From Anaerobiospirillum thomasii (GTDB taxonomy: Bacteria > Pseudomonadota > Gammaproteobacteria > Enterobacterales > Succinivibrionaceae): a stretch of DNA of 64,000 nucleotides. Below the pieces are notes generated by a model. That model saw only the letters and a list, made by a program, of their open reading frames with translations. It made no database searches and was not told where the DNA came from. The stretch spans positions 381,001 to 445,000 of the forward strand of contig NZ_UAPU01000007.1 in NCBI RefSeq assembly GCF_900445255.1. The letters are read 5' to 3'. Made by a program: the position numbers and the translations under genes. Positions 43,904 to 53,574 of this stretch are shown here, piece after piece (within the stretch, counting starts at the first letter, position 1; the number at the start of each line of letters is the position of its first letter).

Positions 43904-45994
43904 ATGCATGAATATATTATAAGCTCAGGACACTGCCGCGCCCTTGGCGCCACCATTGAGGAGGACGGTGTCAACTTTGCCATCTACTGCCCAGCTGCAG
44001 AAGCTATGGAGCTTTTATTATTCAAAAGTGTTGATGATACATCTCCTGATGTAATTACTATTTCATCTCAGGTTTACAGATCAATCTACTACTGGCATGT
44101 CTTTGTCAAAGGTTTAAAGGCAGGACAGATTTATGCCTGGCGCGTCAAAGATTCCATACGCAGCATCAACAAGTCAAAAGACTTTGTCGAGCTTGACAAG
44201 GTGCTGCTCGACCCTTATGGCAGGCGCATTCTTTTTCCAAAGGAGTACAGACGTTTTCAGGGAAGCGATATGACCGAAAACTACAGAACCTGTGCCAAAT
44301 CCTGTGTCATTGATATTGATGATTATGACTGGGGTACAGATACAGCTCCGCGCCATCTTCTGTCAAAGACAGTAATTTATGAGATGCATGTCAAAGGCTT
44401 TACCGCTCATGAATCATCAGGCGTTGCCAAAAACCTGCGCGGCACCTACAAAGGTCTTATTGATAAAATTCCATATCTTGTAAAACTTGGTGTCACAGCT
44501 GTTGAATTTCTGCCTATTTTCCAGTTTGACAAATTTGATGCCCTGCCTGGCAAATTAAATTACTGGGGCTACTCACCTATGGGCTTTTTCTGCCCGCATG
44601 AGGATTATGCCTCAGATACATCCATCATGGGCCCTATCAATGAATTTCGCGATCTGGTCAAGGCTCTGCACAAAAACGGCATTGAGGTTATTTTAGATGT
44701 GGTCTTCAACCACACATCAGAGGGTGATCACAACGGTCCTACCTACTGCTTTAAAGGCCTTGACAAGTACAGCTACTATATCATCGATGAAAACGGCAAT
44801 TACGGCAATTACGCAGGCTGCGGCAATACTTTAAATGCCAACCGCTCTGTAGTGCGCAATCTTATTTTAGATTCTCTTATCTTCTGGAAAGAGAAGATGC
44901 ATGTTGACGGTTTTCGTTTCGATCTGGCCTCTATTCTGGCCCGTGACAGCAACGGTGCGCCAATACCAAATGCCCCAACTTTGCTTGATATTGACGGCAA
45001 TGTGCGTCTTGCCGATACCAAGATTATAGCCGAACCCTGGGATGCAGGCGGTCTGTATCAGCTTGGCAATATTGCAGGTCGTAAGTGGCGTGAGTGGAAT
45101 GGGCAGTTTAGAGACTGTGTCCGCTCCTTTATGCGCGGTGATGGCGGTACCATCAAACCTTTTGTCAACAAAATCTTAGGCTCACCTGATATCTATAATG
45201 AAAAAGAGGTTGATCCGCAAAAGAGTATCAACTTTATCACATGCCATGACGGCTTTACGCTCTGGGATCTGGTCTCCTACGAGCGCAAGCACAATATGGA
45301 CAATGGTGAGTTTGAGCGTGACGGCTGCAATAACAACTACAGTGCCAACTACGGCGTTGAAGGTGAAAGTGATGATGAAAAGCTCAACTCTCTGCGTCTG
45401 CGTCAGTGCAAGAATTTCATGGCCCTAACCGTACTGTCCATGGGTACACCTATGATCACCATGGGTGATGAAATACTGCGCACACAAAAAGGCAACAACA
45501 ATGCCTACTGTCAGGACAATGAACTGTCCTATATGAACTGGAATTTAAACGACAGACAAAAGGAAATGCTTGAGTTTACCCGTAAGCTAATAAGGCATCG
45601 TACCTACAGATCAAGTCGTGAGGCCCATGCCAATTCCCGCTCATTAAAGATGCTTGACAATGCGCTGCGCAGCACCAAACTGCAGTGGCACGGTGTGCTG
45701 CCATTCCAGCCTGACTGGTCTGATATGTCACACTCTGTAGGCGTTATGGTCTACTGGGGCACCTACTCCATCTACTCCTATGTATTTGTCAATGCCTACT
45801 GGGAGGATCTGGAGATTGAAATTCCGCCATGCCCTAAAAACTCACATCGCTACTGGTTTTTATTTGTGGACACATCCAAAAATATCAATCATGATATCTC
45901 TGCCACCTTCTCGGCCATGCCGCGTATCTATCCTGGAGATATTATCAAGGTGCAGAGCAGATCAATTATCATGCTTATCTCAAGTGACAGCTGA
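43904..45994 (+). CDS. glgX: Glycogen debranching enzyme (GH13, GlgX-type)
   Basis: 696 residues (E. coli GlgX 657). An N-terminal CBM48-like domain (INFAIYCPAAEAMELLLF-like block; YYWHVFVKGLKAGQIYAWRV) precedes the GH13 barrel: VILDVVFNHTSEGDHNG, VDGFRFDLASILARD (nucleophile Asp ~344), KIIAEPWDAGG (acid Glu ~380) and NFITCHDGFTLWDLVSY (Asp ~450). It hydrolyses alpha-1,6 branches left by glycogen phosphorylase. A shortened C-terminal domain follows. No other glg gene is adjacent. Confidence 0.95.
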   Translation: MHEYIISSGHCRALGATIEEDGVNFAIYCPAAEAMELLLFKSVDDTSPDVITISSQVYRSIYYWHVFVKGLKAGQIYAWRVKDSIRSINKSKDFVELDKVLLDPYGRRILFPKEYRRFQGSDMTENYRTCAKSCVIDIDDYDWGTDTAPRHLLSKTVIYEMHVKGFTAHESSGVAKNLRGTYKGLIDKIPYLVKLGVTAVEFLPIFQFDKFDALPGKLNYWGYSPMGFFCPHEDYASDTSIMGPINEFRDLVKALHKNGIEVILDVVFNHTSEGDHNGPTYCFKGLDKYSYYIIDENGNYGNYAGCGNTLNANRSVVRNLILDSLIFWKEKMHVDGFRFDLASILARDSNGAPIPNAPTLLDIDGNVRLADTKIIAEPWDAGGLYQLGNIAGRKWREWNGQFRDCVRSFMRGDGGTIKPFVNKILGSPDIYNEKEVDPQKSINFITCHDGFTLWDLVSYERKHNMDNGEFERDGCNNNYSANYGVEGESDDEKLNSLRLRQCKNFMALTVLSMGTPMITMGDEILRTQKGNNNAYCQDNELSYMNWNLNDRQKEMLEFTRKLIRHRTYRSSREAHANSRSLKMLDNALRSTKLQWHGVLPFQPDWSDMSHSVGVMVYWGTYSIYSYVFVNAYWEDLEIEIPPCPKNSHRYWFLFVDTSKNINHDISATFSAMPRIYPGDIIKVQSRSIIMLISSDS

Positions 45995-46098
45995 TATATG
46001 ATCTAAGCGCAGTATCACATAACACAAAGAGCATTGAACAATTTAGGCTCTTTTAATTTAAGATTGACATACTTTTACAAACATCTTGGAATAAAAAT

Positions 46099-46776
46099 AT
46101 GCAGGACAACAACACAGCAAATAACGATACAAAGGATAAGACCACTGAGGTCAAAGGAGCATGTGAGGTAAAAAGTGCCGAACAGCTTGCCGAAGAAAAG
46201 CAGATGAAGACCCGCCGCGCCTTTAGAATTTTAGCAGTATGCGTGGCTCTGTACTACTTTGGCTCAGCAGGCTTTTCATACTATCAGGAAAAGCAGCTTG
46301 AGGGTACTGTTATAACCACACAGTCAGCCATATCCGATCCAAGAGCCTTCAGAGAGAACTTCAACAGCGTACTTGCAGGCCTTGATACCTCGCTGCCAAA
46401 GGCCAATGCCAATGATACCAAAGAGGGCTTTGTGGCTGTTCTCTCCCCTGCTGTTGAGCTACGTGGCTTTTCCAAAGACGGTGGTATTGAGCTTGGCTCT
46501 GTGCAGATACAGACCCGTTATGAAGGTGCCATGCCACCTGAGTCTGTGACAGCCTTTAGAACCTTTGTGGCAGCCTGTGAAGGACACAGTGACTTTGTAG
46601 AGGCTGACAAAATTTTAAATGCTCTTAATTTCGTACCTGAATTTGATAAAAATGAGGATGACAAGGTTTTTGAAAACCTTGAGGTTAAAACCTCAACTAT
46701 GATTTATAAAACCTCATTTACCAAAGGCCCACTTGATGAGCTGACCTTGATAGTTACACCTGTAGCTGCAAAGTAG
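46099..46776 (+). CDS. Hypothetical membrane-anchored protein
   Basis: 225 residues: a charged cytoplasmic N-terminus (~45 residues, Asn/Asp/Lys-rich), one transmembrane segment (RILAVCVALYYFGSAGFSYY, ~44-63) and an extracytoplasmic domain of ~160 residues (AVLSPAVELRGFSKDGGIEL). No family recognised. It ends 9 bp before the oxidoreductase gene, so they may be co-transcribed. GC content is like the surrounding housekeeping genes. Confidence 0.65.
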   Translation: MQDNNTANNDTKDKTTEVKGACEVKSAEQLAEEKQMKTRRAFRILAVCVALYYFGSAGFSYYQEKQLEGTVITTQSAISDPRAFRENFNSVLAGLDTSLPKANANDTKEGFVAVLSPAVELRGFSKDGGIELGSVQIQTRYEGAMPPESVTAFRTFVAACEGHSDFVEADKILNALNFVPEFDKNEDDKVFENLEVKTSTMIYKTSFTKGPLDELTLIVTPVAAK

Positions 46777-46785
46777 GATTTAGAG

Positions 46786-47766
46786 ATGAAAATAGGAATA
46801 ATGGGTGCAGGTGCCATTGCCCGTGTCATGGCAAGAACCATTCTGGCCTTGAACCGTCCTGATATCGAGCTTTATGCTATAGCCTCACGCTCCAAAGACA
46901 GAGCCGATGTCTTTGCCTTTGAGTTTAATGTGCCAAAAAGCTATGGCTCCTATACACAGCTTGTATGCGATGAAAATGTGGATCTGGTCTATATTGCCAC
47001 CCCACACTCAGAGCATTATGCCAATACCATTTTATGTATAGATCATAAAAAGGCAGCTCTGGTGGAAAAGGCTTTTACTGCCAATCATGAGCAGGCTTTG
47101 GATCTTATTCACAGAGCGCGCAAAGCCAATGTGCTTATAACCGAGGCCATATGGACACGCTATATGCCATCACGCGCTCTTATAGCCAAGGCTCTTGAAG
47201 ATGGCCTTATTGGCAAGGTTAAGGCCATAAATGCCAATCTGTGCTACCCTATTGATAAAAAGGAGAGAGTTATAAAGCCAGAGCTTGCAGGCGGTGCCCT
47301 TTTAGATATTGGCATCTATCCTTTAAACTTTGCGCTTATGTTCTTTGGGCATGAGATAAAACATCTTGAAGGCTTTTGTGTCAAGCACACTACAGGTGTT
47401 GATTTTATAGACAATATTGCCATTGAATTTAGCGACGGCAAAACAGCCTCACTCTATGCCAATGCCTGTGTGGCCTCGGATCGTATGGGCTATATCTATG
47501 GCAGTGAGGGCTATATTGCAGTTACCAATATCAACAATCCTGAAAAGATTGAGGTTTTCAACAAGGATCATGAAAGAGTATCTGAGATAAAGATACCAAA
47601 GCAGGTTACAGGCTATGAGTATCAGCTTATAGAGTGCAAGGACTGTCTTGACCGTGATCTTATAGAATGTCCTTCCATGACCCACAAGCAGACGCTTGAG
47701 GTCATGCAGATTATGGACAATCTGCGCAGAATCTATGGTGTGACCTACCCATTTGAAAACAAATAA
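46786..47766 (+). CDS. Gfo/Idh/MocA-family NAD(P)-dependent oxidoreductase
   Basis: 326 residues. Rossmann start MKIGIMGAGAIARVMARTI (GxGxxA), then YIATPHSEHYANTILCI, the conserved EKAFTANHEQ (EKP-like motif with catalytic Lys) and the C-terminal domain with GGALLDIGIYPLNFALMFFG. Resembles dihydrodiol dehydrogenase-like/YdgJ-type members. Acts on a sugar or polyol of unknown identity. A strong terminator follows. Confidence 0.88.
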   Translation: MKIGIMGAGAIARVMARTILALNRPDIELYAIASRSKDRADVFAFEFNVPKSYGSYTQLVCDENVDLVYIATPHSEHYANTILCIDHKKAALVEKAFTANHEQALDLIHRARKANVLITEAIWTRYMPSRALIAKALEDGLIGKVKAINANLCYPIDKKERVIKPELAGGALLDIGIYPLNFALMFFGHEIKHLEGFCVKHTTGVDFIDNIAIEFSDGKTASLYANACVASDRMGYIYGSEGYIAVTNINNPEKIEVFNKDHERVSEIKIPKQVTGYEYQLIECKDCLDRDLIECPSMTHKQTLEVMQIMDNLRRIYGVTYPFENK

Positions 47767-47771
47767 CCTTC

Positions 47772-47805
47772 AAAAAAGAAGATGCCCTAGAGCATCTTCT
47801 TTTTT
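47772..47805. terminator. Bidirectional rho-independent terminator
   Basis: AAAAAAGAAGATGC, loop CCTAGA, GCATCTTCTTTTTT: a perfect 14-bp stem between the convergent oxidoreductase gene and pflA. Confidence 0.93.
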
Positions 47806-47808
47806 CTA

Positions 47809-48561
47809 TCAGTCCTTTTTATAATCTGCATAACTTTGCACATTGAGAATCTCGCCGGCCCTTGCTATCTGCTCATCTGTTGGTGTGGCAACATCAGTAA
47901 GTTCATATGGCAGACCAAGCTTTTCCCACTTGTACATGCCAAAGCTGTGATAAGGCAGGATCTCAACACGGCGCACATTGGACAGTGTCTTTAAAAAATC
48001 AGCTGTCTGTCTAAGATAGGTCTCATCATTGGTATAGCCGTCAACAAGCACATGTCTTATCCACACATCCTTTTTAAGCTCATCAAGATAGGCTGCCATA
48101 TCAAGAATATTCTCAAGAGGGCATTTGGTAAGCTCAAGATGCATCTTTGGATCTATATGTTTGATATCAAGCATGACAAGAGAGGTCTTATCCATAAGAG
48201 CATTGAATTTTACAAGATAGTCAGGATCACGGTTAAAAGGGGCACCTGAGGTATCAAGTGTGGTATGAATGCCCATATCCTGAGCCAGAGTGAAGAGCTC
48301 TGTGACAAATTCCATCTGCACCAGAGGCTCACCGCCTGATACAGTTATACCGCCTTTGTCTCCCCAGTAGCTTTTATAGCGCAGAGCCTTGTCTAAAACC
48401 TGCTGTGCATCAAGCTGCTGTCCTGCGTCCATTTTCCAGGAATCAGGATTATGGCAGTATTTGCAGCGCATACGACAGCCCTGCATAAAGACTACAAAAC
48501 GTACACCAGGACCGTCAACTGAGCCAAAGGTTTCAAATGAATGTATATTTCCTATGTGCAT
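47809..48561 (-). CDS. pflA: Pyruvate formate-lyase activating enzyme
   Basis: About 250 residues (E. coli PflA 246). Radical SAM enzyme that installs the glycyl radical in PflB under anaerobiosis. The [4Fe-4S] motif CRMRCKYCHNPDSW (CxxxCxxC) is near residue 30, followed by GGITVSGGEPLVQ and DTSGAPF. I chose the ATG at 48561 (MHIGNIHSFETFG) because AAGGTGG lies upstream and the start aligns with PflA; a longer frame adds 11 unlikely residues. It follows pflB after a short gap with a strong palindrome. Confidence 0.95.
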   Translation of the reverse strand: MHIGNIHSFETFGSVDGPGVRFVVFMQGCRMRCKYCHNPDSWKMDAGQQLDAQQVLDKALRYKSYWGDKGGITVSGGEPLVQMEFVTELFTLAQDMGIHTTLDTSGAPFNRDPDYLVKFNALMDKTSLVMLDIKHIDPKMHLELTKCPLENILDMAAYLDELKKDVWIRHVLVDGYTNDETYLRQTADFLKTLSNVRRVEILPYHSFGMYKWEKLGLPYELTDVATPTDEQIARAGEILNVQSYADYKKD

Positions 48562-48581
48562 ATGCCACCTTAAAATGCAAA

Positions 48582-48607
48582 AGGTCTGTACCATATGGTA
48601 CAGACCT
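48582..48607 (-). terminator. Palindrome between pflB and pflA
   Basis: A perfect 26-bp palindrome (arms AGGTCTGTACCAT and ATGGTACAGACCT) is followed on the minus strand by TTTTGCATTTT. It probably ends most pflB transcripts and lets a minority continue into pflA, which is needed in lower amount. Confidence 0.75.
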
Positions 48608-48644
48608 GAAATTTTAAATTACAACAAAGATGCTGTTTTAATCA

Positions 48645-50891
48645 TTACATGCTCTTGTGGCAGGTTCTTGCAATAACGTCAAGCTGCTGCTCACGGGTCA
48701 GGTCGATGAACTTAACGGCATAACCTGAAACACGAATGGTGAAGTTGGCATACTCTGGCTTCTCTGGGTGCTCCATGGCATCGATAAGCTTCTCGGTACC
48801 AAAGACGTTAACATTTAAGTGATGTGCGCCCTGCTCAAAGTAACCGTCCATTACGTTGACAAGATTTACAGTTCTCTCACCAAGGTCGTGGCCTAAAGCA
48901 TCTGGAGATATGGTCTGTGTATTTGAAATACCATCAAGAGCATACTCATATGGAAGCTTGGCAACTGAGTTTAATGAGGCTAAAAGACCGTTCTGCTCAG
49001 CACCGTATGATGGGTTGGCACCTGGTGATAATGGCTCGCCGGCCTTTCTGCCATCAGGCAGTGAACCTGTAGCCTTGCCATATACCACATTTGAGGTAAT
49101 GGTTAAAATTGAGGTTGTAGGCTCTGAATCACGATAGGTGTGATGCTTCTTGATCTTGTTTAAGAAGGTCTTGAGCAGCCATACAGCCAGATCATCGGCT
49201 CTGTCATCATCATTACCATAGCGTGGGAAGTCACCCTCAGTCTTGTAATCAACGGCAATACCCTGCTCGTTGCGGATTACGCTGACCTTGGCGTACTTGA
49301 TGGCACACAGTGAGTCAACCACATGTGAGAAGCCGGCAATACCTGTGGCAAAGGTACGACGTACATCAGTATCTATAAGAGCCATCTCGGCTGCCTCATA
49401 GTAGTACTTGTCGTGCATGTACTGAATGAGGTTCAATACGTTTACATATAAGCCTGCAAGCCAGTCCATCATCTGATCAAAGCGGTGCATAACTTCATCA
49501 TAGTCAAGCACATCAGAGGTGATAGGACGCATCTCAGGGCCTACCTGAACCAGAGTCTTCTCATCCACACCGCCGTTGATGGCATACAGCATGCACTTGG
49601 CGAGGTTGGCGCGGGCACCGAAGAACTGCATTTCCTTACCGGTTTCAGTTGCAGATACACAGCAGCAGATTGAGTAGTCATCACCCCAGACAGGACGCAT
49701 TACATCGTCGTTCTCATACTGTACTGATGAGGTGAGAATTGAGATCTTGGCTGAGTACTTGCGGAAGCCCTCAGGCAGAGCCTTGGTGTAAAGTACAGTC
49801 AGGTTTGGCTCTGGTGATGGACCCATGTTCTCAAGGGTGTGCAGGAATCTAAAGTCATTCTTGGTAACCATAGATCTGCCATCCATGCCAATACCTGCCA
49901 TCTCTAAGGTGGCCCATACAGGATCACCTGAGAAGAGCTGATTGTATGAAGGTACACGGGCAAACTTGACCATACGGAACTTCATAACTAAATGATCAAT
50001 AAGCTCCTGAGCCTCAGCTTCAGTTAAGGTACCCTCTTTAAGGTCACGCTCGATATAGATATCAAGGAAGGTTGAGATACGGCCAACTGACATGGCAGCG
50101 CCGTTTTGTGTCTTGATGGCAGCTAAGTAGCCAAAGTAGAGCCACTGTACGGCCTCACGGGCGTTCTTGGCTGGACCTGAAATATCAAAGCCATACTCTA
50201 AAGCCATTTCCTTCATCTGCTTGAGAGCTTTGATCTGATCTGATATTTCCTCTCTCTGACGGATGATGTCATCGGTCATGACGCCACAGCCGCACAGATT
50301 TAAATCCTCTTTTTTCTTCTCAACCAAGAAGTCGATACCATAAAGGGCTACACGACGGTAGTCACCTACGATACGGCCACGGCCATAGGTATCTGGAAGT
50401 CCGGTGATGATCTTGTTCTTTCTTGCAAGCTTCATCTCTGGAGTATAGGCATCAAACACACCCTGATTGTGGGTCTTGTGATACTCGTTGAAGATTTTCT
50501 CAAACTTCTCATTTGGAGTATAACCATAGGTGGTGCAGGCTTCCTGAGCCATCTTGATACCGCCATATGGCATAAATGCTCTCTTTAAAGGCTTGTCAGT
50601 CTGCAAACCTACAACGCTCTCAAGATCTTTGAGCTCATCGCTTATATAGGCAGCCTTGTAGGCGGTAATTGATGAAACCACCTCAGTTTCCATATCCAGG
50701 ACACCTCCCTTGGAACGCTCCTGCTTCTGCAGATCCTGCAGTTTATCCCAGAGCTTGACAGTTGCATCGGTAGGACCTGCAAGGAATGACTCATCGCCGT
50801 TATACATAGTGTAGTTGTGCTGTATAAAGTCACGGACATTGACGTCATCTAGCCAGTGATTACCCTTAAAACCGCGCCACTCTTGTCTCAT
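48645..50891 (-). CDS. pflB: Formate acetyltransferase (pyruvate formate-lyase)
   Basis: 748 residues (E. coli 760). Converts pyruvate and CoA to acetyl-CoA and formate. The active-site cysteine pair is in [13 protein letters not shown], followed by QMQ-like [18 protein letters not shown]. The glycyl-radical loop near the C-terminus is [17 protein letters not shown] (radical Gly ~723). Absolutely anaerobic enzyme, activated by PflA. Start [11 protein letters not shown] with GGAG upstream in the minus strand. The neighbours suggest a simple pflB-pflA unit without focA. Confidence 0.97.
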   Translation of the reverse strand: MRQEWRGFKGNHWLDDVNVRDFIQHNYTMYNGDESFLAGPTDATVKLWDKLQDLQKQERSKGGVLDMETEVVSSITAYKAAYISDELKDLESVVGLQTDKPLKRAFMPYGGIKMAQEACTTYGYTPNEKFEKIFNEYHKTHNQGVFDAYTPEMKLARKNKIITGLPDTYGRGRIVGDYRRVALYGIDFLVEKKKEDLNLCGCGVMTDDIIRQREEISDQIKALKQMKEMALEYGFDISGPAKNAREAVQWLYFGYLAAIKTQNGAAMSVGRISTFLDIYIERDLKEGTLTEAEAQELIDHLVMKFRMVKFARVPSYNQLFSGDPVWATLEMAGIGMDGRSMVTKNDFRFLHTLENMGPSPEPNLTVLYTKALPEGFRKYSAKISILTSSVQYENDDVMRPVWGDDYSICCCVSATETGKEMQFFGARANLAKCMLYAINGGVDEKTLVQVGPEMRPITSDVLDYDEVMHRFDQMMDWLAGLYVNVLNLIQYMHDKYYYEAAEMALIDTDVRRTFATGIAGFSHVVDSLCAIKYAKVSVIRNEQGIAVDYKTEGDFPRYGNDDDRADDLAVWLLKTFLNKIKKHHTYRDSEPTTSILTITSNVVYGKATGSLPDGRKAGEPLSPGANPSYGAEQNGLLASLNSVAKLPYEYALDGISNTQTISPDALGHDLGERTVNLVNVMDGYFEQGAHHLNVNVFGTEKLIDAMEHPEKPEYANFTIRVSGYAVKFIDLTREQQLDVIARTCHKSM

Positions 50892-51483
50892 ATAAACTCC
50901 TGTTTATGGTCTAGCCTTTAAAACATAAATTTAAAATCACAAGCCTCAGTTTTGAGACTGCAGATGCAAATTATTTGCACTATTGCTTTAAAACTGTCAG
51001 GTTTATTTCCTGTTTAAAGCATGCACATCTTATGCATTTTTTTGTTTAAATACAATTAAAATTACATTATTTTGAAATTTTATTCTAAATATAAGAAAAT
51101 AGAAAAAATTAAATTTCACATCTTGATTTTTTAAAAATCTTTATCATCTGAAATTTTTCTTTAAATATCATGGCCTAACCTGTCTTGTAAGTAAAAATAT
51201 ACATAAGTTTATATATAGTTATACAGGCGTCAGGTGCCGACTTTTTTCAGCTAAATCAGATAAAAATGGCTTTTTAAAGTGCTATGTTTAAAATTTGTAT
51301 GGCACTTCAAATTTTTTATTGAACCATATTTATTAAAGCGACTTTTTAAACTGATTTTAATATGTTTAGCCACATTTAACATACATTTTTATTTATATTG
51401 TATGTACATTGGAGCACTTTACGCTCTATATTGGTAAAACGCCATGGCCTTATACATAAAAGCAGCCTTAAACAGTAAAAATC
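50892..51483. other. Long AT-rich region upstream of pflB
   Basis: About 590 bp with no credible ORF on either strand. Long upstream regions with multiple promoters and FNR/ArcA control are typical of pfl. Several TTGAT/ATCAT-like words occur near 51120-51175, but none forms a good FNR site (TTGAT-N4-ATCAA), so regulation is not assigned. Confidence 0.5.
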
Positions 51484-51518
51484 AAGCCTGAGCTTTTTAT
51501 ATGATCTCAGGCTTTTTA
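51484..51518. terminator. Rho-independent terminator after fbp
   Basis: AAGCCTGAG (51484-51492) and CTCAGGCTT (51506-51514) pair with a 13-nt loop and have T/A runs on both sides. It ends the fructose bisphosphatase transcript. Confidence 0.85.
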
Positions 51519-51522
51519 AATA

Positions 51523-53460
51523 CTAGGTCCTTTCAGCTATGGTACCGCCTCTGTAGGCTTTAATGAGCTCACGCAGCATATTGATTTTGCGCAGTATTCT
51601 GATGCCGTCATCAGTATGCTCAACCATGGCGCGGCGCTCAAAGCCCTCAAGCATGGTTACCTCAGAGCTTATATCGTCATTTTCATTAAGTGCATCATCA
51701 ACAGAGGTAAATGGACGATGTGACTTTAATAAAAGCGCGTTGGAGCTGTAAATCAGGGTATAGCCTGCTATACCTGTCTTTTTGTGATAGGCCTTGCAGA
51801 AGCCGCCGTCAATTACAATAAGACGACCATTGGCACGTACCGGGCTTTCACCTTTAACCACACGTATTGGTGTATGGCCGTTAATAATATGACCTTTGGC
51901 ATCAAGACCAAACTCAAGCAGGATCTTGGTACATATATCCTCACTGTAATATAGATCATAGTAAGGATCGCGCGGCTCTTTATAGGTTGACTCATCTATA
52001 ACGAGTGTGCGCTCAAAGGTTTTAATGACACGCCCTGAGAGCGGGGATTTGTAGCCGCACCACAGATACCACATATAATCTAAGGCATATCTGTCGCCTG
52101 TATCACGGCCGCGGCGGGCTGTCTCGTCGGCATAGTCTAAATACTCCTTGCCCTTTTTCATCACACCGTTGCAGTCAATTTCGCAAAATGAGCCATCTTC
52201 ATTCATAGGCACGCAGCCATGAAAGAGCAGATTGTCATTATAGCAGCGGTACATGGAGCCATGAGAGAAGAGAAAATCAACATGACTCTGCAAAGTCTTG
52301 GAGCTTAAAAAATCCTGCACCAGCTCATCTACTATCTCCTGCTCGCGCTCTGTAAGACGATACGGGTCTAAAGGATCTACTGTAGGAAAATGTTTCATCT
52401 TAAGCTCATAGCGCCTGCCATCTAGCACAAGCTCACCTGTCTGCAGATCCACCTTTTCAAGCAGCAGTCTTTTGCTCATATTAAATGAAGGATTGCGCAG
52501 CACTGTCTGTCCCTGCAGTTTGAATAAAAGCACAGCCACAGCCTGGCGTGTAGCTGTCATATGCTCATTATCCTCATAGGTCTGCTTGGCAAATTCAATT
52601 AAAGGGCGCAGCGAGACACCATAAGTTTTCTCAAGCAGTTTAAAGCATTTATACCAGATGCAGTTTCTTACAGCTGTAAGCACACAGACCTCAGAGCCAG
52701 AGGCTGCCCCCATCCACAGCATGTCATGATTGCCCCACTGAATATCAAGACTGTGATAATTCATAAGCAGATCAAGAATCATGTCAGGATCCTGTCCTCT
52801 GTCATAGATATCACCTACAATATGCAGATGATCAACGGCAAGACGTTTGGCCAGCTCGCAAAGAGCAATAATAAAATCCTCGGTGCAGTTGTTTTCAATA
52901 ATGGAGTTGACAATACAGCCATGATATCTCTGTCGTGAGTGGGTCTCTTCAGATTTGGCATGCAGCAGCTCATCGATAATATAGGTATAGTCAGGGCCTA
53001 TAAGGCGTCTTACCTTTGATCTTGTATACTTGCCTGACATAAAGCTGCACAGCACAATAAGATTCTGCAGCGCGTTGTTGCACCACTGATCATCAAAAAG
53101 ATTGTGCTCTTTTAAAAGCTGCATTTTCTGTACAGGATAATAGACCAGGGTACACAGCTCCTTCTTTTCATGTTCTGACATAGAGGTGAAAATATAGTCC
53201 ACCTTGTCACGTATAACGCCAGAGCAGTTGTTGAGAATATGACAGAAAGCCTCATACTCGCCATGAATGTCAGACATAAAATGCTCTGTTCCCTTTGGCA
53301 GATTTAAAATAGCCTGCAGATTGATGATTTCATTAAAAGCTGCATTACGGCTTGGGTAGTCATTGGATAACAGTTCAAGATACTGATGCATCAGCATGTC
53401 ATGTCTTTTCATAAAAAGCTTTTCCTGTATGTATTGTTCTTTTGTGATAAAAATAGCCAT
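51523..53460 (-). CDS. fbp: Class III fructose-1,6-bisphosphatase (Firmicutes type)
   Basis: 645 residues, the length of class III FBPases (~640-670), a metallophosphatase-fold family first known from Bacillus. Metal-site motifs: FMSDIHGEYEAFCHIL (~residue 60), HIVGDIYDRGQDPDMIL (~215) and IQWGNHDMLWMGAA (~240), and ADETARRGRDTGDRY later. It dephosphorylates fructose-1,6-bisphosphate in gluconeogenesis. Gammaproteobacteria usually carry class I or II enzymes, so this gene may have come by transfer from gut Firmicutes or Bacteroidetes. The start could also be at MKRHDMLMHQYL, 16 residues in. Confidence 0.93.
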   Translation of the reverse strand: MAIFITKEQYIQEKLFMKRHDMLMHQYLELLSNDYPSRNAAFNEIINLQAILNLPKGTEHFMSDIHGEYEAFCHILNNCSGVIRDKVDYIFTSMSEHEKKELCTLVYYPVQKMQLLKEHNLFDDQWCNNALQNLIVLCSFMSGKYTRSKVRRLIGPDYTYIIDELLHAKSEETHSRQRYHGCIVNSIIENNCTEDFIIALCELAKRLAVDHLHIVGDIYDRGQDPDMILDLLMNYHSLDIQWGNHDMLWMGAASGSEVCVLTAVRNCIWYKCFKLLEKTYGVSLRPLIEFAKQTYEDNEHMTATRQAVAVLLFKLQGQTVLRNPSFNMSKRLLLEKVDLQTGELVLDGRRYELKMKHFPTVDPLDPYRLTEREQEIVDELVQDFLSSKTLQSHVDFLFSHGSMYRCYNDNLLFHGCVPMNEDGSFCEIDCNGVMKKGKEYLDYADETARRGRDTGDRYALDYMWYLWCGYKSPLSGRVIKTFERTLVIDESTYKEPRDPYYDLYYSEDICTKILLEFGLDAKGHIINGHTPIRVVKGESPVRANGRLIVIDGGFCKAYHKKTGIAGYTLIYSSNALLLKSHRPFTSVDDALNENDDISSEVTMLEGFERRAMVEHTDDGIRILRKINMLRELIKAYRGGTIAERT

Positions 53461-53574
53461 TCTTTAAAAACAAATATGTGCTATATGTCTTTACGTTCAG
53501 CTGTATTTTAGTATGATTGAGAAATTTTCACTCATATTATCATCATAAAGGAAATACAAATCTTTTGGGGACAT

